Of a stretch of 64,000 bases of DNA, positions 42,612 to 50,242 are shown piece after piece. The DNA comes from Phycisphaerae bacterium. Its GTDB lineage: Bacteria; Planctomycetota; Phycisphaerae; Phycisphaerales; Phycisphaeraceae. The translations under genes were made by a program, and so were the position numbers. The notes below the pieces were generated by a model, which saw only the letters and a program-made list of their open reading frames with translations, did not search any database and was not told the DNA's origin. Within the stretch, counting starts at the first letter, position 1, and every line of letters starts with the position of its first letter. Where the stretch lies: the NCBI GenBank assembly GCA_030426385.1, contig JAUHYI010000008.1, positions 25,080 to 89,079 on the forward strand, written 5' to 3'.

Positions 42612-43223
42612 TCAGATGATGCCTTTGCTGGCCAGGGCGTCGAGCAATTTTTCCACGCTCTGTTCGATCGACAGTTGATCGGTGCGCAGTTCGACTTCGG
42701 GTGATTCGGGGGCTTCGAACGGAGCGTCGATGCCGGTGAAACCTTTGATCTCGCCTGCGCGGGCTTTTTTGTACAGGCCTTTGGGGTCACGTTTTTCCGC
42801 TTCATCGAGTGGGCAGTTCACGTGGACTTCCATGAATACCTGGCCGCCGTCGTCGTGCAACTTGCGCACCATTTCGCGGGCTTCTTTGTAGGGGCTGATG
42901 AACGAACAGATACTGATCACGCCAGCGTCGGCAAAGAGCTTGGTGACTTCACCGATGCGACGAATGTTTTCGTCACGATCTTCCGGGGAGAAGCCGAGGT
43001 TTTTATTGAGGCCGTGACGGATGTTGTCGCCGTCGAGACGGTAGGCATGTTTGCCGCGTTGGAGCAAGACTTGTTCGAGTGCGACGGCGACGGTGGATTT
43101 ACCCGAGCCTGACAGCCCGGTCATCCACAGGGTGGCGCCGGTTTGGCCCATGTTGGCTTTGCGTTCTTCGGCGGTGACTTCACCTTCGTGCCAGACAATA
43201 TTGGTGGCTTTCTGTTCGGCCAT
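42612..43223 (-). CDS. cysC: Adenylylsulfate (APS) kinase
   Basis: Phosphorylates APS to PAPS for sulfate assimilation or sulfation. P-loop [58 protein letters not shown] (APS-binding DGDxxR and the lid), [13 protein letters not shown] and the [30 protein letters not shown] tail are all family features. 203 residues from ATG 43223, where the family starts. It stands alone, without cysDN, so it may serve sulfotransferases; that is inference. Confidence 0.95.
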   Translation of the reverse strand: MAEQKATNIVWHEGEVTAEERKANMGQTGATLWMTGLSGSGKSTVAVALEQVLLQRGKHAYRLDGDNIRHGLNKNLGFSPEDRDENIRRIGEVTKLFADAGVISICSFISPYKEAREMVRKLHDDGGQVFMEVHVNCPLDEAEKRDPKGLYKKARAGEIKGFTGIDAPFEAPESPEVELRTDQLSIEQSVEKLLDALASKGII

Positions 43224-43401
43224 GGTTTGGATTAGCTCCGTAGGGGGTTGGGTGTAGGGGGTATGTAGGGTTGGGTTTGGGCCCGGGCACGCCGATCGTG
43301 CTGAGGGATATCCCAATGAACGAGCAAGGTAAGGTAGCGAATACCTCGGCTATTTCCAAACCACAGGTTACAAGCATCCCATAAAAACCCATAAATCGCA
43401 C

Positions 43402-43437
43402 GAAAAAGACCCCGCGTCGGGTTTCGGCGCAGGGTTT
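43402..43437 (-). terminator. Weak candidate terminator
   Basis: Minus-strand ACCCTGCGCCGAAACCCGAC then GCGGGGTCTTTTT: an imperfect stem ending in T5, downstream of the small membrane protein gene. Confidence 0.35.
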
Positions 43438-43464
43438 GGGGATTGGGGCCGGGCGGGGCCAAGT

Positions 43465-43689
43465 GCGGTTTTATTCAAACGCCAGCGAAGAACCCGTGCG
43501 TTAGCCATCGCCTTTGGACAGCGCGGGTGCCAAGGGTTTATTGACGGTGACGCGCCGCCCAAGGGCGTCGGCTAACGGGAAGTCATGCATGAACCGCATT
43601 GGCTGGTTGGCGGGCGCATGATTGGCATGCCTGACTTGCCTGGCTTGATGAATGGATAACGCGCGGGCGGTTTTATTCAAACGCCAGCG
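43465..43689. repeat. MITE-like hairpin element bracketed by a 23-bp direct repeat
   Basis: GCGGTTTTATTCAAACGCCA with GCG occurs at 43465-43487 and again at 43667-43689. The right copy contains the last codons and stop of the neighbouring gene. Between them lies a GTTAGCC..GGCTAACGGG hairpin element whose ends, CCCGTGCGTTA and TAACGCGCGGG, are inverted repeats with one mismatch. This looks like an insertion that duplicated its target. Confidence 0.7.
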
Positions 43690-44152
43690 TCGCTCGGCCT
43701 TCAGTTTGTTCCGTGGGCATGGGCTGATTGTTCGAGGCTGTGGCTGGGCCGGCCAATGGATTGCGGCGCGTGCGTACTGTTTTTCGCAAGGCGTTGCCGA
43801 TGCCCACAGCGAACAAGCCGACCATCGCGATCAGTGATCCGATGATCACGCCGTCGTAGGCGGCTTTGCCGAACGTGATGACTTCGCTGAGCATCTGGTA
43901 CTCGATCAGCGTGGTCGCCACACTGCCGATCGCACCAGCGATCAAGGTGTAATAGATCGGCCGATCACCGACGGGTTGGCTCGTGGGTAGATCAATGGTG
44001 TCAGCGTTGGCCATATCGTTGGCCGTGATTTCCAGCGTGTTGTTGTTGTTGTTGTTGTTGTGGCTCATATCGTTATTCCTGTCGTGTTGGTTGAGTGTGT
44101 CGAGTGTATCGATCATGTGTGGTGTTTTTGAAGATGATGCGTTCGTGGTCAT
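43673..44152 (-). CDS. Small two-helix membrane protein with poly-Asn tract
   Basis: Function not recognised. Helices lie at ~70-88 (YYTLIAGAIGSVATTLIEY) and ~100-120 (GVIIGSLIAMVGLFAVGIG), followed by a basic stretch ALRKTVRTRRNP and a disordered C-terminus ending LAFE. The N-terminus is Asn/Asp-rich with seven Asn in a row from a GTT/AAC microsatellite (44040-44062). Two starts are possible, each with an AGGA-type site: 44152 and 44068 (MSHNN); the first is given here. Its stop region is duplicated at 43465. Confidence 0.6.
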   Translation of the reverse strand: MTTNASSSKTPHMIDTLDTLNQHDRNNDMSHNNNNNNNTLEITANDMANADTIDLPTSQPVGDRPIYYTLIAGAIGSVATTLIEYQMLSEVITFGKAAYDGVIIGSLIAMVGLFAVGIGNALRKTVRTRRNPLAGPATASNNQPMPTEQTEGRATLAFE

Positions 44153-44928
44153 GGTTCGGATCCTGTGTGATGCCGAGGTGCCCGGTTCGTTGGGCGATGT
44201 AAAGAGGGATTAGGGACAAGGGGAGCGGGGGGTAGGTGGGGGGTAGGTGGGGGGTAAGTGGGGGGGCTGTGATGTCTCACAGAAACCGTGACTCTTGTTA
44301 GCCGGTTGGTTGCCTCGACATTGCATCGCGACACCCCGCCACACGCACTCGACATTTCCTTGACCCCACTTGTTCCACAGGTCCCGCTGGTCCCACTGGT
44401 TTGGGTTGGCCAATCTCACCGTGAGATCGCCACCATACCCATGGCAAGAATCATGCCAGATCGCCAGGGCCACAGGTTTCATTTCAATTTAGTTTTGCGC
44501 AAGTCTACGTTTGAAGCGTTTTTTCAACAAAAAACAGCGGCGCACGCTCCGTAAAATACCCAGACTATCACTTGGATTGTCACGATTGGTTACATTCGCA
44601 TGCCCATTGTCGCCAAGCACTGTTGCGCGATTGGGCAATTCATCACGACATAATCAACCCCCTGCCCACAACGCGCGCACCCCCCACCCCCCACCCGCTT
44701 TTCCCCCCACCCACCTCACCCCCCACCTCGCCCTCCACGTTTTTCCTGCGTTGTCGTAGCGCTGTGGTAAAGGTGGAGCAGGAAGCGAACGGGAGTTATA
44801 GGAAGTTTATGATTGGACCGAGCTGACGCTTGGAAAAACGAATGGAAAACGTGGGGCCGTGGGAGTAGTGGGGGATTAGTCGGGGGGCGTGGGGTAGTGT
44901 GGGGGGGGGAAATGTGGGGGGGGGGGAG
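44153..44928. other. Long gene-free interval with G-run and C-run repeats
   Basis: Three regular units GGTAGGTGGGG (44226-44266), a C-rich reverse copy at 44683-44747 (CACCCCCCACCCCCCACCCG and CCCCCCACCCACC), and a forward copy at 44848-44930 (GGAAAACGTGGGGCCGTGGG to GGGGGAAATGTGGGGG). The two last copies face each other ~100 nt apart and could form a large hairpin. Short open frames here are repeat translations; no gene is supported. Confidence 0.6.
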
Positions 44929-45414
44929 TTAGCAGGTGGTGTTTTGTTGGCCATGAAAATAGAAACCCAACGAGCGCATGCAACCAGCCCAGCCGCTGTT
45001 GTGTTCAGAACGAGCCATCGGCGAATCGAGACGATCGTGTGTTAGCACCACTTCAGTTGCGGGGTTGCCTTCGAATTCGCATTCGATCAGATCGACCGTC
45101 ACCACAGAATTTTCTCCCAGTGGCGAGCCTTCCCATGTCCACGAAAACACCATCTTGCGTGGTGGGTCGAGTTCGAGAATTTCCCCAACGGCCACGTATT
45201 CGTCGTCGCCCTTGACCATGTTGATGCGATACGATCCGCCAACCTGTACGTCGATTTCGCACATGGTGCAGGTCATGCTCGGATCGCCTGCCCACCATTG
45301 TTTGCGTAGTTCGGGTTGCATCCACGCGTCGTACACTTTGGCAATCGGAGCACGGATCAGTTTATGCACGCGCACGGAATCAGTGGGTAAATTGTGTGAT
45401 TGGGAGGTGGTCAT
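44929..45414 (-). CDS. SRPBCC (AHSA1-like) domain protein
   Basis: Helix-grip hydrophobic-ligand-binding fold. HKLIRAPIAKVYDAWMQPELRKQWWAGD opens the domain, GGSYRINMVKGDDEYVAVGEILELDPPRKMVFSWTWEG follows, and the C-terminal helix is HNSGWAGCMRSLGFYF. It has 161 residues. Its gene starts 4 nt after the ArsR-type regulator's stop, so the two form an operon, a very common pairing. The ligand is unknown. Confidence 0.9.
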   Translation of the reverse strand: MTTSQSHNLPTDSVRVHKLIRAPIAKVYDAWMQPELRKQWWAGDPSMTCTMCEIDVQVGGSYRINMVKGDDEYVAVGEILELDPPRKMVFSWTWEGSPLGENSVVTVDLIECEFEGNPATEVVLTHDRLDSPMARSEHNSGWAGCMRSLGFYFHGQQNTTC

Positions 45415-45418
45415 GAAC

Positions 45419-45787
45419 TTATGCCTTTCGTTTTTTGGGGGGAGTTTTGGGTTTGGTATCGTTTTCCAGATAGTCAGCCAATGCGTCGAGCTGGTGTGAC
45501 CAGAATCGCTGGTAGCTTTCCACCCAGCCCGACACTTGCCGCAAGGGTTCGGGTTCGAGATGACATCGTCGCACTCGGCCGTCCTGTTCCTGGCTGAGTA
45601 GGCCTGCCCGTTCTAACACGCGCAGGTGCTTGCTCACTGCTGGCAGTGAAATCGCATCCATGAATGGCTCCGCCAGGTCGTTGACTGAGCAATCGCCTTG
45701 TGCCAGTCGAGCCACAATCGCTCGGCGCGTGGGGTCTGCCAGTGCAGCGAACGTGCGATTCATCGATTCGGGAGAATACTTAACCAT
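45419..45787 (-). CDS. ArsR-family winged-helix repressor
   Basis: Probable autorepressor of the two-gene operon. MNRTFAALADPTRRAIVARLAQGDCSVNDLAEPF and the recognition helix SLPAVSKHLRVLERAGLL are characteristic of the SdpR/YdfF-like ArsR group, which lacks metal-binding cysteines in the helix, as here; the last ~25 residues are Lys/Pro-rich. ATG 45787 (MVKYSPES) or 45763 (MNRTF). A palindrome overlaps the start. Confidence 0.9.
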   Translation of the reverse strand: MVKYSPESMNRTFAALADPTRRAIVARLAQGDCSVNDLAEPFMDAISLPAVSKHLRVLERAGLLSQEQDGRVRRCHLEPEPLRQVSGWVESYQRFWSHQLDALADYLENDTKPKTPPKKRKA

Positions 45788-45795
45788 AAGGTTAA
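45780..45795 (-). promoter_or_regulatory. Candidate operator of the ArsR/SRPBCC operon
   Basis: TTAACC-ATAA-GGTTAA, a perfect 6-bp inverted repeat covering the likely start codon. Its location supports autorepression; binding by this ArsR protein is inferred. Confidence 0.6.
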
Positions 45796-45837
45796 ATATA
45801 CTGGCCCCAGATATCCGTGTCAACCCTTTTCTTCATG

Positions 45838-45955
45838 CGAGACCGTGACGTGCGAGTTTTAAGCGGGATGAGCATCATGCAAATACGAATGACGATAAAA
45901 GCACACGCTTAGAGTCATACTAACCCCTGGTGAATGCCGGGGGCATGTTCGGATA
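45838..45955. repeat. CGTGCGAGTTTTAAGCGGG element with GTGAATGCCGGGG hairpin
   Basis: GTGCGAGTTTTAAGCGGGAT and ACCCCTGGTGAATGCCGGGG belong to the same hairpin families as at 1920 and 26010. It lies between the ArsR operon and the phosphatase-like gene. Confidence 0.55.
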
Positions 45956-46036
45956 TCTCGGGGGTTGGCCACACGCTACACTGTCACGCAAGGCTTCTCG
46001 GCATTCGCTTTATTCGCATTGCGCTTTGGAAAAACC

Positions 46037-46501
46037 ATGACACGAATTTTGTTTCTATGCACCGGCAACTATTACCGCAGCCGATACGCGGAGGTGCGTT
46101 TCGATATGTTGGCCACGCGTGCGGGGTTACCCCATCGCGCGGCGTCGCGCGGTTTGCGTGTGGATTTTGCCCAGAAATTTAACAAGGGGCCCATCTCGCC
46201 CGATGCCCTGTCGCGGTTGAGCACATTTGATTTGCCCGGCATGTCCATCCGATCCACTCGATCCACTTGGCCCACTTTGCACCGCATGCCAATGGATGTC
46301 ATGCCTGCGGATTTTGAACATTCGCTAAAAGTGATCGCGCTCAAACTCGAAGAACATCGACCTATGATGCTCGAACGTTTCCCCGCATGGGCCGATCGCA
46401 TCGAATATTGGCTGGTCAATGATGTGCCGCCGACCGAAGCCTATGACCCGCTCAAGGAAATCGATCGCCTGGTTGCCGAATTGGTTGAACGTCTGCGTTA
46501 G
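46037..46501 (+). CDS. Low-molecular-weight phosphatase-like protein with altered P-loop
   Basis: The N-terminal RILFLCTGNYYRSRYAEVRF contains the LMW-PTP P-loop Cys8-x5-Arg14, but the usual CxGNxCRSP reads CTGNYYRSR: the second cysteine is Tyr and the proline Arg. The C-terminal half (DFEHSLKVIALKLEEHRPMMLERFPAWADRIEYWLVNDVPP) has the family layout but no clear acid-loop DP. 154 residues from ATG 46037. It could be a phosphatase, an arsenate-reductase-like enzyme or an inactive relative. Confidence 0.72.
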   Translation: MTRILFLCTGNYYRSRYAEVRFDMLATRAGLPHRAASRGLRVDFAQKFNKGPISPDALSRLSTFDLPGMSIRSTRSTWPTLHRMPMDVMPADFEHSLKVIALKLEEHRPMMLERFPAWADRIEYWLVNDVPPTEAYDPLKEIDRLVAELVERLR

Positions 46502-46507
46502 CGCGTA

Positions 46508-46615
46508 CCAACTCCAAGTTTGGCGTTTAGCGGGAGCGTCGCAGCCGCCCATGATTGCGTGTGCGATGGCAAAACGCGGGACGCTGGCGCGTCTCCCACT
46601 AAACGTGGGGTTGGG
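46508..46615. repeat. GTTTAGCGGGAG hairpin element
   Basis: CTCCAAGTTTGGCGTTTAGC, GGGAGCGTCGCAGCC and, at the far end, GTCTCCCACTAAACGTGGGG: 12-bp terminal inverted repeats with one mismatch. Same opening as the copy at 28366. Confidence 0.65.
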
Positions 46616-46638
46616 ATGCGTTAGTCATTGTCAGTGAA

Positions 46639-48810
46639 TCAATCCACGCGCAGCCGTGATCGGGTGAGGTTCATCAGGGCCTGGTGCGTGCCAAGCGTGG
46701 CCGAGGGTGAGTCGTCGGCTTTGGTGTCTGATTCGGCGGGGGTTTGGCGCTGGATGTAGGTGCCATCCGATTGCATATCCCATGCCTGTCGGCGGTCGTG
46801 TAACAGGAATTCGAGGATTTCCCAGCAGTGTTGTCGCCAATGTCGATCGAGCACCGGTGCGATGGCTTCGACGCGCGCGTGCAGGTTGCGATACATCCAG
46901 TCGGCGGACCCGATGTAATATTCGCCGTCGGCCGGCTCGCTTTGGCCGTTCTGGAAAAAGAAAATCCGTGAATGTTCCAGGAACCGCCCGATGACGGAAA
47001 CCACGCGAATGTTTTCACTCATCCCAGGCACGCCGGGCCGCAAGCAACAGAACCCACGCACGATCAGATCAATCGGCACGCCTGCTTGCGAAGCTTTGTA
47101 CAACAGCCGACAGATGTCGCGATGTTCCAGTGAATTCATTTTCGCCACGATGCGCGCGGGTCGGCCCGCTTTGTGGTGGTCGATCTCGCGTTCGATCATT
47201 TCATCAAAACGCGTTTTCATGTTCACCGGCGCGACCAGTAATTTTTTGTAATCGCGCTTCAGGCTGCGGCCGGTCAGATAATGAAACAGTTCGATCAGAT
47301 CGTCGGTGAGATCCTTGTCGGTGGTCATGATGCCCAGGTCGGTGTACAGCCGCGCGGTGGTGACGTTGTAATTGCCTGTGCCGATGTGGGCATAGCTGCG
47401 CAGGCCGTCGGCTTCCTGTCGGATGACGAGTGTGGTTTTGGTGTGCGTTTTCAAACCGACCACGCCGTACACGACATGCACGCCAGCCCGTTCGAGCGCC
47501 TGGGCCACCAGCACGTTGCGCTGTTCATCGAAACGTGCTTTCAATTCCACCAGCACCACCACTTGTTTGCCGCGTTCCGCCGCTTCGATCAACGTGCGAA
47601 TCAGCGGGCTGTTGTCGCCAGTGCGATACATGGTCATCTTGATGGCGACCACCTTAGGGTCGGTCGCTGCGGCGCGAATGAATCGCTCCACGCTGGCGGA
47701 AAAACTTTCATAGGGATGGTGCAGCATCACATCGCCACGTCGAATAATCCCGAAAATATCAGCGTCTTCATCGGATAACGACGCAGGCGTCATCGGCGTC
47801 CACGGTTCGAATTTATGCTGCGGTAATTTTAATTTCGACACCGCACCCAGATCGGTGTAGTCCAGTTCTGAACGCATTTCGTACACGTCTTCGCTGGTCA
47901 GTTCCAATTCGTCCATCAGGAATCGCAACATCCACGGGTCCGGATCGGGGCCCGTTTCCAGTCGCACCACCTTGGCAAAACGTCGCTGACGCAGTTCCTG
48001 CTCGATCATGTCCAGCAAGTCCTCGGCGTCCTCCTCATCGCGATCGATGTCCGCGTTGCGCGTGATGCGAAACGGCATGACATCTTCGACGACCATGTTC
48101 GGAAACAGATCGTCGAGGTTATGACGAATCAGGTCGTGCAGGCTAATAAAACGAAACGCAGGGTCCACCTCGGCGTCGCCTTCGACATGATCAGACGCGG
48201 GCGAATTGAGTTGCACCCAGTTGGGCAAAGTTTCGGGCACCTTGATCCGAGCGAACAATCGCTCGTCACCATCAGGCATGCGCAGGGTGACACCCAGCGA
48301 CAGCGACAGGTTGCTCATGAATGGAAACGGATGGCCCGGGTCCACGGCCAATGGGGTCAGGACGGGAAACAAGTTCGTTTGGAAATATTTTTCGCCCAGC
48401 TTTTTTTCATCGTCGGTCAGTTGAGCCCAGTGCAAGAGGTGGATGTTGTGCTTGGCCAGTTCAGGTCGAATCGAATCGGTGTAAGCCAACGCCTGGGTTT
48501 CGAGCATGGCAGCGACGGCCTTGCGTATGGCGACCAACTGTTGTGTCGGCGTCATACCATCGGGGGTGCGCGACACGATTCCAGCCAGGATTTGACGCTT
48601 TAATCCACCCACGCGCTTCATGAAAAACTCATCGAGGTTCGATGTGAAAATTCCCAGGAACGTCACACGTTCGAGCAACGGCGTGCGCGGATCGATGGCC
48701 TCGTGCAGCACTCGGCGATTAAACTCCAACCACGACAATTCTCGGTTGAGAAATTCATGGGGTGATTTGGCGGCGCGTTTGCCTGATGGTTTTGCAGGTT
48801 GGGTTTTCAT
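46639..48810 (-). CDS. ppk: Polyphosphate kinase 1
   Basis: Reversible synthesis of polyphosphate from ATP. The N domain FLNRELSWLEFNRRVLHEAIDPRTPLLERVTFLGIF, then the head domain FFMKRVGGLKRQI, the catalytic-histidine block YAHIGTGNYNVTTARLYTDLGI (about residue 475) and the second PLD-like block IGSADWMYRNLHARVEA (about 635). 723 residues from ATG 48810, matching PPK1; the longer open frame to 49107 adds only His-rich repeat (HHGHHGHHG). Divergent from a PhoB-like regulator, a sensible pairing with phosphate metabolism. Confidence 0.95.
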   Translation of the reverse strand: MKTQPAKPSGKRAAKSPHEFLNRELSWLEFNRRVLHEAIDPRTPLLERVTFLGIFTSNLDEFFMKRVGGLKRQILAGIVSRTPDGMTPTQQLVAIRKAVAAMLETQALAYTDSIRPELAKHNIHLLHWAQLTDDEKKLGEKYFQTNLFPVLTPLAVDPGHPFPFMSNLSLSLGVTLRMPDGDERLFARIKVPETLPNWVQLNSPASDHVEGDAEVDPAFRFISLHDLIRHNLDDLFPNMVVEDVMPFRITRNADIDRDEEDAEDLLDMIEQELRQRRFAKVVRLETGPDPDPWMLRFLMDELELTSEDVYEMRSELDYTDLGAVSKLKLPQHKFEPWTPMTPASLSDEDADIFGIIRRGDVMLHHPYESFSASVERFIRAAATDPKVVAIKMTMYRTGDNSPLIRTLIEAAERGKQVVVLVELKARFDEQRNVLVAQALERAGVHVVYGVVGLKTHTKTTLVIRQEADGLRSYAHIGTGNYNVTTARLYTDLGIMTTDKDLTDDLIELFHYLTGRSLKRDYKKLLVAPVNMKTRFDEMIEREIDHHKAGRPARIVAKMNSLEHRDICRLLYKASQAGVPIDLIVRGFCCLRPGVPGMSENIRVVSVIGRFLEHSRIFFFQNGQSEPADGEYYIGSADWMYRNLHARVEAIAPVLDRHWRQHCWEILEFLLHDRRQAWDMQSDGTYIQRQTPAESDTKADDSPSATLGTHQALMNLTRSRLRVD

Positions 48811-49160
48811 AGATGGTGCTGGTTGCGTAAGGGGGCTTGGGCTGATCAATGCTAGGCGACTGGTGACTGGTGACTGGTGATGATTGTGGTGACAACGGAG
48901 GCCATGGTGGCCGTGATGGCCATGATGGTCATGTTTCGCACAACGCGATAACAAGCCAGCCGCATATTTTACCAGTCTACCAATGGGTTCATCGCCAATA
49001 TTCGGTGTTGGGCCGTAAAAACGCAGGTTTTTTCCTGTTTTATTGCTAACGATGATCTGACGTGGCCAACACCGATTACTAACAATCGGGCGATACCTTT
49101 TCGTCAACGAATTGATTTTTACCCGAATTGGGTTTTACCCTGACGCAAAGGTAGTGGTCT
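48811..49160. other. Divergent intergenic region between ppk and phoB-like gene
   Basis: Contains CTGGTGACTGGTGACTGGTG tandem heptamers (48849-48868) and a GATGGCCATGATGGTCATG run (48914-48932). No convincing Pho box was found by eye. No gene. Confidence 0.5.
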
Positions 49161-50012
49161 ATGGCAGGCGAAACGACATGGCTGACTCGACGAATGGCGA
49201 CCGCCACGCGCTCGGCTGAACGAGCTTCCGGCGCCAAGCGGCCGCAGAGCGCGATCGCTCGTTCTGAATCGAGTCGCGACGCAGTCATCGATCACGGTTC
49301 ATCCCATTCGCGCGGGTCAGTGCTGGTGGTTGAGGATGAACTGGATATTCAGGAACTGCTGAGCCACACCCTGACACGTGAAGGATATCGCGTGACCTGT
49401 TGCGGTCGAGGAGAGCACGCGCTCGAACAGGTGGATTCGAATCCGCCTGACCTGGTGTTATTGGATTTGATGTTGCCTGGGATTGACGGGATGGATGTGT
49501 GTCGGCGGTTGAAAAGCAATCCGGAGACGTCAACGATTCCCGTGATCATGTTGACAGCCCGAGGCGAGGAAGCGGATATCGTGGCCGGTCTGGAGATCGG
49601 CGCTGACGATTACATGAGCAAGCCGTTCGCCACGCGGACGATGTTGGCTCGCGTCAAGGCGGTATTGCGTCGGCATCAACGGCAGAAGTCGGCCCATGAT
49701 TCGGATGAGGATGATGCTCGCCCGATTCAGGTCGGCCCATTGGTGATCCGTCCAGATCGGCATGAAACACGACTGGATGGCGAGCCGATTGAATTGACCG
49801 CCACGGAATTTCGTCTGATCACATTGTTGGCCCGCAAGCCCGGACGTGTGTTCACCCGCCAGCAGATCATCGTGTCGATCCATGGCGACCACGTGGCTGT
49901 CACCGATCGCAGCGTGGATGTGCAGATCCTGCACCTGCGTCGCAAACTGGGCCAGCGTTCGGATCTGATCGAAGCGGTACGCGGGGTGGGATATCGTTGC
50001 CGCGAGGATTGA
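49161..50012 (+). CDS. OmpR/PhoB-family response regulator
   Basis: Two-component DNA-binding regulator. Receiver at residues ~52-168: VLVVEDELDIQEL (acidic pair), phosphoacceptor Asp102 in LVLLDLMLPGIDGMDV, VIMLTARGEEAD, and the lysine in YMSKPFATRTMLARV; winged helix ~190-282 with ELTATEFRLITLLARKPGRVFTRQQI and SVDVQILHLRRKLG. Family resemblance to PhoB is good, and it faces ppk, but no histidine kinase follows. The first ~50 residues are an unusual Arg/Ser-rich extension; a start at a later codon is possible. Confidence 0.88.
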   Translation: MAGETTWLTRRMATATRSAERASGAKRPQSAIARSESSRDAVIDHGSSHSRGSVLVVEDELDIQELLSHTLTREGYRVTCCGRGEHALEQVDSNPPDLVLLDLMLPGIDGMDVCRRLKSNPETSTIPVIMLTARGEEADIVAGLEIGADDYMSKPFATRTMLARVKAVLRRHQRQKSAHDSDEDDARPIQVGPLVIRPDRHETRLDGEPIELTATEFRLITLLARKPGRVFTRQQIIVSIHGDHVAVTDRSVDVQILHLRRKLGQRSDLIEAVRGVGYRCRED

Positions 50013-50242
50013 TCACGTTGCGCGTGACGGCTTTACCGCTTTAAATGCCTCGCTGCTTCATCACGTCACCCCATCGTCCCATCCGTCACGGCGTCGCTAC
50101 ATCGGAGCGCTCGGTTGCGGGTGTGGAAGTGTAGGGCAACTATATAGCCCATCTATTTAATGTAGCCAATCCGATCCGCGAGCTCGCGTTCTCGTCGTGC
50201 GCATTATCAAGCGATTCGCAACGTGCGACCGATAATAAGATC

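Noticed and set aside
43224..43464. tRNA-like folds in repeat-rich gaps
   Set aside because: Hairpins there lack a T-loop GGTTCGA and acceptor stem; no tRNA could be supported anywhere in the window.
44288..44826. Open frames in the 44.2-44.9 kb gap
   Set aside because: They consist of translated C-rich repeat (many Pro/His) with no ribosome site or family pattern.
48811..49107. 99-residue N-terminal extension of polyphosphate kinase
   Set aside because: His-rich and tandem-repeat derived; PPK1 family proteins start at MKTQ-like position 48810.
48811..49160. Pho box between ppk and the PhoB-like gene
   Set aside because: No pair of CTGTCAT-like repeats at 11-nt spacing was found by eye.
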